From positions 74,114,698-74,178,697 of the forward strand of contig OW121855.1 in NCBI GenBank assembly GCA_933228895.1: DNA of 64,000 nt, in the 5' to 3' direction. Positions within the stretch are counted from its first letter, which is position 1, and each line of letters begins with the position of its first letter. The position numbers and the translations under genes are program-made. This DNA is from Platycnemis pennipes (Eukaryota; Arthropoda; Insecta; Odonata; Platycnemididae). Below, piece after piece: positions 57,183 to 64,000 of this stretch. Below the pieces are notes generated by a model. The model was given only the letters and a program-made list of their open reading frames with translations, searched no databases and was not told where the DNA came from.

Positions 57183-57887
57183 ACTCTTGCAAGGTCTACT
57201 ATCCTGTCATTAAAATTCTCTCTTACGATATCGATCGCTTCTTCGGTGGGTATCTTCGTGAAGAACGACACCACGTCAAAACTTTCTAAAAGATGCTCCG
57301 GCTCCAGTTTTAAATTTCGGATGCGATTGATGAAGTCTTGGGAATTCTTAGCCTATGAATCGGCGTATTCCACTTTCGGCTGAATCATTCCAGCAATGTA
57401 TCTTGTCAGTTTATACGTTGGAGAATCTATGGCGCTAACAATTGGTCGAAATGGACAGTTGTCTTATGGATTTTAGAAAGGCCGTAGAAACATAGAGTCT
57501 TGGGGTCCTGCGGCGTCAATTTCTTCCGTAATCAGGATCGTCAATGTTTGTTTTGATGAGTTGCGTGGTTAGGTTATTAATCCGATTCATGGGATCTTTC
57601 TTCATTTCCTTATATAGACCGTCTTCCAAAAGTTGTCGTATTTTGTCCTCGTAGCTCTCGGTGTCTAGAATGACGGTGGCCTTTCCCTTGTCCGAAGGAA
57701 GGATGATTATATCCTGGTTCTGCCCTAGATTTCTTAGGGCACGGTTCTATTCCCTACTTAGGTTCCACATTTTTGCTTGTCCATTCCTGCTGTGTAAGAT
57801 TCTCGCCGCGTCTTGTCGTATTTCTTCTGCCTCAGCCCTGGGTAGGTGCGTGATAGCTGCTTCTATGCTGCTTATTACCTCCTCAGG

Positions 57888-58460
57888 TTATAATCTCGGC
57901 GTGACGGCGAAGTTCAATCCTTTTGATAGGGCATTCGTAGTCGCTGCGTCGAGGGCGACTCTGAAGAGGTTGACTACATTGTTGCTTGTCTGTGACGTCA
58001 CGGTTTGCTGCTTGGTTTCTTGCAGAAGTTGGTATTTGTTGACTTGTTTTGTTTTTAGTTTGACTCCATGTGCATCGCAGTGGAGCCAAGTCATCCGGTC
58101 CAACTTGTCAAAATGTTCAGGCTGCATGTTGTTGTCCAAGTGGAGATGTAGATTCAAGAGTTTCCTCCCGATAAAATCGAGTTCGCTTTGTGTTTCCTGT
58201 ATGGCGGCTCTGAGAAGGTCTTGGCTGGCCCTCTTCAGAATAGTAGCAGTGCGACGAGACTTGAGATGGTGCCGGAGAATGAGAAATTTTGGGATGGTAT
58301 CGTTGTCTCTACATCTCAAAAGGAAGGCTAGTTGATTCAGCAAGGAAATCTTCCTGGTGCGTAGACGATCGAATTTCTTCGATCCAGGGATAATCGACAT
58401 CTTGATTCTACTCTGAAATATCGCAAACAGAGTTCTCCACGTCATGGCATCGTTTGCCAT
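57888..58460 (-). pseudogene. Penelope-like ORF, N-terminal part
   Basis: 190 codons from the ATG at 58458-58460 encode an Arg/Lys- and Gln-rich alpha-helical region ending LNFAVTPRL, just before a TAA. Past that stop the same frame gives PEEVISSIEAAITHLPRAEA, a second stop (TAG), then NLGQNQDIIILPSDKGKATV. The ILPSDKGKATV block is the usual start of the Penelope-like reverse transcriptase. Two point stops separate otherwise collinear coding sequence, so this copy cannot make a full protein. Confidence 0.85.
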
Positions 58461-59244
58461 TCTTTTTTATCACCGAATCTGATAGAGTTTGTAAAATAAA
58501 AAGACCCCTATTTTCCCTTCTTCCATCCGTCAATTAATTCTCGAGTTATAAGCGACGAGAAACTGATGTTTTAACATTTTCGGGAAAGTGGGCGTGCAAA
58601 GGACTGGTACGTCATCCACTTAGTTCAATCACAAGAGAGACGCGAAGCTCCTATGCCTTATCACAATGGGGGACACACAGCTGACTCTGCCAACGGAAGT
58701 GGTTGCGACAGGGTCTCTTCAGGCAGACCTCCCCTCCCCACCTCCTCTCTCTTCCCGTTCTTCCTCGACACAGACAAGGACAGGAGGTGGATGACGTAAA
58801 TATCCTTGACGCAGTTCGTTCGGTGGGCGTCACCTTTTGCTTATTTTAATTTTTGATATATGAGTGGATGGCCCTGGTTAGAAGATTAATTTTTCGCTAA
58901 AATACATTTTTCGTTTCCATCTAACGACTTTGTTTACAAAATAGCGATTTCGGTTCCGAGTAAACGCCCCTATTGCATAACTAGTTTGATTATTAGATTA
59001 AATAAAGTAAGTTAGGAAGTAAAACAGCTTACATGCAGTAAATCTTAGTATTTATTGACATAGTGTACTACTTGGACTGTGTTACAGACCTGTGACAGAC
59101 GATGCTGAAATCCTTTGGAAATATTCGCAGCTACATGCTAACTATGCAAGGAAAAAATTCGAATTTCTTGTAGCCATGAAAATAAGGCTAAAATGTAAAC
59201 TACCTCTCCTAGCCAATTTCCACAATTCAATTCATAATTTTCAG

Positions 59245-59455
59245 TGTTGGTGTGGTGGCTAGAGTTTTGGCTTCCCATCCCTTTGCCTCGGGTTTGAATA
59301 CTGGCTGGGCAGTATTTTCCGGTGGTAAACTGGTGCCTTCTTGAGTGCTATGTAAAGTTACTTGCCCTGATATACTCCGTATGTCGGATGAGATGCTAAA
59401 CCGTGAACACCGCATCTCTTTCGTTAGGAGCAAGCTAGTGCCTTCTCGGCTTAAT
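59245..59455 (+). mobile_element. SINE-1 copy
   Basis: GTTGGTGTGGTGGCTAGAGT, B box GGGTTTGAATACTGGC, body TTTTCCGGTGGTAAACTGGT, core ATACTCCGTATGTCGGATGA. The tail is cut short after GTGCCTTCTCGG. Confidence 0.8.
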
Positions 59456-59859
59456 TTATAAAAGATTTCAAAATGAAACAGAGCTCAAAAATCATATATT
59501 TCAAGATTCTTCTCTAGAGAAGGCCCGATTAGCTGCCCGATGTAGTGGAAACTATGCACTGGGAACTGAAATCTTGCATAACACATGCTACCCGTCTCAT
59601 TGATTATTCAAATGCTAGTTCCTGTTTATGAGGTCCACATTGATTCTCGGGATGCTCATGGGTTTCTATGTACCTTTCCTTCATCCCCTTTAACCATACC
59701 TCCCTCCATATTCCTACTAATCCTTATTGGCCTTAAGAGGCCGTTCGCCTCCCGTAGTAAAATAATTATTGTGCATGGAAAAGCTAGCCTCTGATCACTC
59801 TGTCGTACTAATCATCTCCCTAGTTTTATCTTAATGCCATAGTGAGAGATTGGAACTCG

Positions 59860-60500
59860 CGAAATTTGAGTTGCCTGACCGGAACGTTCCGCACTGCCGG
59901 CCGAACTTCTCTCGTTGCACCGTGGCTACGTTTGCCAATTGGTAGCGAATCGCTCCCCGCTAGCAGGCTCTCTAACCGTGGGTACTGAGATCGATACTTG
60001 TATGAAGTTCCTTCTGATCGCGAATAGGCGCAGGATCTCTTGAACGCCGACGTTCGTCTCGGATCTCGTCTCCCGTTGCGCGACTACACGTTTGATTCCT
60101 ACACCAGCTTTCCATCCCAATCCCCCTCCTACCCGTGCGCCTCCCAGCGATGGCGAAAAGACAACAAACAAATATCCCAAGGCATCGAACGAAAAGGGAT
60201 CCCAGTCTCGCTTTAAGAGGGTCTTGGGCCGCGGGATACGCGCGGTGCGATGGTGACGATCGTTCCCTCTTTTTTTTCGTTTTTTTCCGCGACTTGCATT
60301 GAGCTCAAGCGAACCTAGTGAGAAGGAGTAGTTCGTTCCGAGATGACGGCTTAAGAAACGAAAGGGGAGAGGAGTTGTGTTACCACAACAATCGGCTGTT
60401 CTTGGAGTTGCGTACAAAAAGATGAGTGTATCAAGCCGGCGACGATAGACGTCCCGAGACGTTAGGAGAGATCTTTCCTCCTCTCTCTCTATGTTCGGGG
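59860..60500. other. CpG-rich island, function unknown
   Basis: A GC-rich block with a 163-codon minus frame (59926-60417). The frame is basic and Arg-rich with no domain I recognise, and no splice structure supports it. A non-coding regulatory island is the likelier reading. Confidence 0.3.
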
Positions 60501-61275
60501 GATGAAAATGTTATTCGGCTCATCTCGGAGTTGTTATCTTTACGCCCCCTTTTTCCTGTTTATGAAAATTATCCCCGTTTTTCTTCGCCTCCCGGGAAAA
60601 GGTCGATAATAATGTGGGGCGGATGTTGGTTTTTTTCCACACGCTGGTTGTATTAGTTATTCATTCAAGGCAGAAGTTTTCTTGGATGGTAACCCTGTGT
60701 GCCTGAGGTTGCTGAAGGAGACACCTCTTTTTGGGTCGCATGTGGTCGCGAAGCGAGTTTCACCAAAATCATTTCGGGGAATAGAGTTCGCTGTGTAATC
60801 ACCCGAGGTCGAAGAAAATGTTGCATGTAGAAATTCTCCGTGGCAAGTTCTTCTACGCCTTTCATGATGCCTGAATGTTATAGGATATATAATCAATTAG
60901 GTTTTTAATGGTTATGCAATTATGTGACTATTCAGATCCCTTCTGTTTTTTGGGAAGAATAAATTTAACGGTATGTCTTCTCATCTCTGATATTGGTGGT
61001 TATCAGTTGAATTCGGTTTTAGATGCTCCAATTACTGAGGTTATTCCCCACTGTAGGTCATTGTAAATTTTAACGTGTGTTCTGAGGAATATTCCCATCC
61101 GAGTTGCTTTAATAAGCTTGAGGCAGTAACACAAATATCAGAATAATTGTTCTCGAATCTCGCCAATCTTTTGTACTCGTAGCTGTTATGTTGTTGTTGG
61201 ACGGGAAAGTGACAGAAGGTTAAGTCATGTGCCGCAAATAGCTAAATACATTGGTATATGTAGGATTGTTTCGAG
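60500..61275. other. Stretch without recognised feature
   Basis: No gene or repeat assigned. Confidence 0.4.
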
Positions 61276-61277
61276 AT

Positions 61278-61465
61278 TTGAGAGACATCCGGCGTCGGCA
61301 ATATTCTTCTCTTAGCTCAATGGGTCCACGGTTAGCGTCTCATCCGAAGGGCGGAGTATTGAACCTGAAATACTTCTTACACGGTACCAAAATAGGCATC
61401 GATATTCCATGGAAAAATCACTATCAATGTCGGGACTAGAAGAAAGGCCCTCGGGATAAGAGACG
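61278..61465 (-). mobile_element. SINE-1 copy, diverged
   Basis: On the minus strand it shows TTTCCATGGAATATCGATGC, AATACTCCGCCCTTCGGATG and GAGACGCTAACCGTGG, then GCCGACGCCGGATGTCTC. Confidence 0.6.
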
Positions 61466-61469
61466 AGTA

Positions 61470-62360
61470 CTCAAACCAACACAATAGCCCGAAGCGCAAA
61501 TTCTATACTTAATTCTTAATCGAGCCGAAACTGCCGGGCATAGATCCCATTTGTATACTAAGGACGTACTCTAAATGAAGCCGTACAGTTCCTTGTGTCT
61601 GTGGTGACCACTTTACACCGCCCGTATAGCAGGAAAAGTTTCATGGTTATTTTTCTTAAGCCATTTCCTAGTAGCGAATATATATATATTTATAAATCCT
61701 GAATCCAAACTATGGACCGTCTGTTTAGTTGATTATCTGGGCGGTAAGTCATTCAGCACATCAATATACCCACTACGCCACCAGTGAAACATTAAATCCA
61801 ATTTTCCCACCCAGCGATCTCAACGACATGGTTTTGCTTTCACAACCCGCTCCACACCCTTCGCAGTCGTAGGGAGTCCCTCCTAAACTTTCGCTTTGAC
61901 TAAGGATTGGATCCCAGACCATCGGGTAATCTCAGACCGAATCAATACGGTCGGGCGTTGCATAAATTTTCCGGGAATCTCACAATCTTCCACCAAGAGA
62001 GCCAGAGACTCCCATTGACATAAGGCGCAGGGCTCACTTCCCCGCTAGATAATTGGAAGAAATTGGTGTGGAGATGGCCATGTTGATAGTGAGGCCCTGA
62101 CCAAAAGTCATTGTCAGTCGTCGCTTAACTCCAGGGGAGAAGAGCATAGGATAGAGTGGTGTGTGCCGCATGGTGGCGTGGCGATAGCGATCGTCCCACC
62201 CTTATTTTCCCGCCTCCCCATTCATGCACTCCTCTGGTCCGATTGGAAATGCCGAGAACTCCATTCGCGGGATAGATTATTGTACCATCAACTCGTTCCC
62301 AAAAGTCTGTTACGCGGTGGGGTAAGGATCCCAGGTCCATTAATCAACTACCCGTTGCTA
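61470..62360. other. Stretch without recognised feature
   Basis: No gene or repeat assigned. 62160-62340 is GC-rich with overlapping frames (62163-62618 plus, 62125-62340 minus) that show no domain. Confidence 0.35.
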
Positions 62361-62364
62361 CCGA

Positions 62365-62415
62365 GAGATCTACATCCACACAGTACCCTGCTAGCCACCT
62401 CGAGGTTGTGTGGAG
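62365..62415 (-). mobile_element. LINE 3'-tail fragment
   Basis: Inverted tail ATCTACATCCACACAGTACC, then CTGCTAGCCACCTCGAGG. Confidence 0.6.
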
Positions 62416-62527
62416 TAAGTGAAATATCAACATATGTACACGCAATAGTAGATTCCACACTACTGAACAACTGGTATATTGATTGTAGATATAGAGCAAC
62501 GCATGCTCTCCCTGTGGTCTCAATGAA

Positions 62528-62735
62528 GAAAAACTTCTCGGATTTTCCATCAGATCAGGTTTTCTATATTGGCCGACGTTTCGATGCTCGACTTGGGCAT
62601 CACTCTCAGGGCATATGAGTACTCTGAGGATGCACGAGTCCTCAACTCCACTAAGGATAATGCCAAAATCGAGCATCAAAACGTCGGCCAATATGGACAA
62701 CCTGACCCAGTGGAAAATCCGAGAACTTTTTCTTC
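62528..62735. repeat. Foldback element, arms of about 74 bp
   Basis: 62528-62601 is an imperfect inverted copy of 62661-62735. The best block is CCATATTGGCCGACGTTTTG with its partner. The arms contain GAGCATCGAAACGTCGGCC, the kind of sequence found near Penelope-like 3' ends. Confidence 0.75.
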
Positions 62736-62739
62736 CAGA

Positions 62740-63510
62740 ATATAGTTTTTATAAATGTGGTCGGCATTTGTTTTTCTGGAATGAGTTCTAATTTTCATTA
62801 ATGATACAAGGATCGTGTAGAGTTGGTAGAAAGAAGACATTTTTCCGATTCAATACTACTCTTACTATATTACAAAGTATTATTTAATGTTTCAATATCT
62901 CGTATTTTCGCGGAAAGTGAGGCACGATGGTCTGTCTCCCAGATATTATTTTCCTTAACGAATCGTGCAGAGTATTTAAAAAATAATCGGATAGCAGATT
63001 AGTTTCAAATTTACCTTAAGGATTCAGTTTCATAACAAGTTTCTCCCGCAAGTAAAAAGCTCGTGTGGACTCATTTTAGCTCTATGCGTCAAATTATAAA
63101 AAAACTATAAACTGAGGCATGGATTCGCTATTCAATTTTAAAATTAGGTCCGTCGTTGTCACATCCACGCAGTACTCGAATGTCAGGCCTGCAATTGCCA
63201 GAAGAAGACAGCTATGAGATTAATGACCAAAACTTCCTTTGTGAAGGCTTTGAAAAATTATGGAATCGACGCCATGAATTGAGGACTGGGGAATATATCA
63301 CTGATGTTCAAAACGAGTGTGCTCATGAGGTTTCGAATCAAAATGAGGTTTACATGAAAAGTATTTAAGGGGAAAATAACGTAAAGTGGGATAAATTTTT
63401 CCAGTGTGTTAACATTTTTACGATGCGATCGTGGATTCCGCGTGGGAAATATGAGGAACTTTTAGGCCGTAAGGTTGCTCTCAAATAATTTCTCGCTTTC
63501 TTGTGAGTAA
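62740..63510. other. AT-rich stretch with an unassigned 70-codon frame
   Basis: The frame at 63111-63368 (ATG at 63180) encodes a hydrophilic, Glu/Asn-rich peptide with no recognised domain. An AG at 63146-63147 could be an acceptor, but no exon can be supported. Confidence 0.25.
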
Positions 63511-63516
63511 ATAATT

Positions 63517-63571
63517 GCCAGCTCCGTTAAGATTTGTCGTGGCTAGTTCGCAGTTATTGAACTCTGTGCTG
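63517..63571 (+). repeat. Fragment of the 323-bp array unit family
   Basis: GCTCCGTTAAGATTTGTCG, then TGGCTAGTTCGCAGTTATTG, parallels CTCCGTTAAGGTTCTCGCGG and CTAGTTCGCGAACCTTCA of the array unit. Diverged, with no tRNA part visible. Confidence 0.5.
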
Positions 63572-63829
63572 GTCATGTCATATAGGGGTAGAGAGATATT
63601 TGCTGCGTCAGCCCCAAACCCTTCCAATTTGAACTTCTTAGGTAACTATGATCTGGCGCGTGATGTCCTGGTGTCTAAGAGTTTTCCACCAAGCTGTTTA
63701 AATATAAGATAATTTTTGTATATTCCTATACTTTTTTAGGGGGCAAACTGGGTTTGAGCGCACGTTAGTGCATGCAGTATAGCCTGACAGTTGGTTCCTC
63801 CATAACGAAATTCTGCCGTTCTACTAAGG

Positions 63830-64000
63830 GGGCAGTCCACGCCTGTTTATGAGTGGATCGACCTTCCCATCTTTATGGGCGGCCTCAGCAGCCTTCGCCG
63901 CGGGGGGTTTGCGCCCATCAGTGGTGTCTGCTCGCTCTAGGGACGGGGAAGAGTACTGTTTGGTGCGCTGTAGAGCAGCCGGGAGGGGGGTTTAAGTGGG
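63830..64000. other. GC-rich sequence at the right edge
   Basis: A GC-rich block starting near 63830 and running out of the window, similar in texture to the other CpG-rich islands. Not assignable. Confidence 0.25.

Larger units (their letters stand above)
56166..58970 (-). mobile_element. Penelope-like retroelement, nearly complete but broken
   Basis: Reading from 58970 leftward there is a 5' region (58461-58970, matching the isolated copy at 45.2 kb), an N-terminal coding region, a reverse transcriptase and a C-terminal GIY-YIG endonuclease. That is the domain order of Penelope-like elements. Stops and frameshifts break the frame in at least four places. The left (3') boundary is uncertain. 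Confidence 0.9.

Noticed and set aside
57661..58335. 224-codon plus frame
   Set aside because: Shadow of the Penelope-like N-terminal coding region on the opposite strand.
59926..60417. 163-codon minus-strand frame as a gene
   Set aside because: Compositional frame in a CpG-rich island with no recognised domain or splice context.

Overview
This is a stretch of a large, AT-rich, repeat-laden animal nuclear genome, most likely an arthropod. The evidence is one recognisable gene, a Hand-type bHLH factor with insect-style start context, set among LINE, Penelope-like, hAT and several tRNA-derived SINE families. Nothing looks bacterial: there are no operons, and almost every long open frame is a chance frame in CpG-rich or repeat DNA. 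I cannot name the species from the sequence.

Layout. 1-327: end of a hAT transposon built from GGAACC iterations. 1.9-2.2 kb: hairpin and dimer relative of the tRNA-bearing repeat that forms the array at 34.6 kb. 3.2-33 kb: many 3'-truncated copies of a CR1/L2-like LINE, all ending in a conserved hairpin and a TAGATG tail (7.6-8.0, 9.0, 10.3-12.8, 14.0-15.0, 15.6-16.0 and 25.7-26.8 kb). Between them lie tRNA-derived SINEs, a 5S-rRNA-derived SINE with 13-bp target-site duplications (24.0-24.3 kb), an internally deleted hAT (29.7-30.9 kb) and several CpG-rich islands. 34.57-37.13 kb: a near-perfect inverted array of a 323-bp unit carrying a tRNA-like cloverleaf, with 1,185-bp arms and a 13-bp direct duplication around the whole array. 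42.5-46 kb: GATATC-rich repeat, a foldback element, a small tandem repeat interrupted by a SINE, and an isolated 5' region of a Penelope-like element. 48.8-50.6 kb: first coding exon of Hand with a CpG-rich 5' region. 50.6-64 kb: presumed Hand intron 1 or intergenic DNA. It holds a broken Penelope-like element on the minus strand (56.2-59.0 kb) whose 5' region matches the isolated copy at 45.2 kb, SINE copies, and another foldback at 62.5-62.7 kb.

How it works together. Only Hand is a convincing host gene. Its exon encodes 336 residues with the complete bHLH and ends at a consensus splice donor. The short conserved C-terminal exon expected for this family was not found in the remaining 13.4 kb. 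The rest records successive waves of retrotransposition. The most unusual object is the palindromic tRNA-like array at 34.6-37.1 kb.
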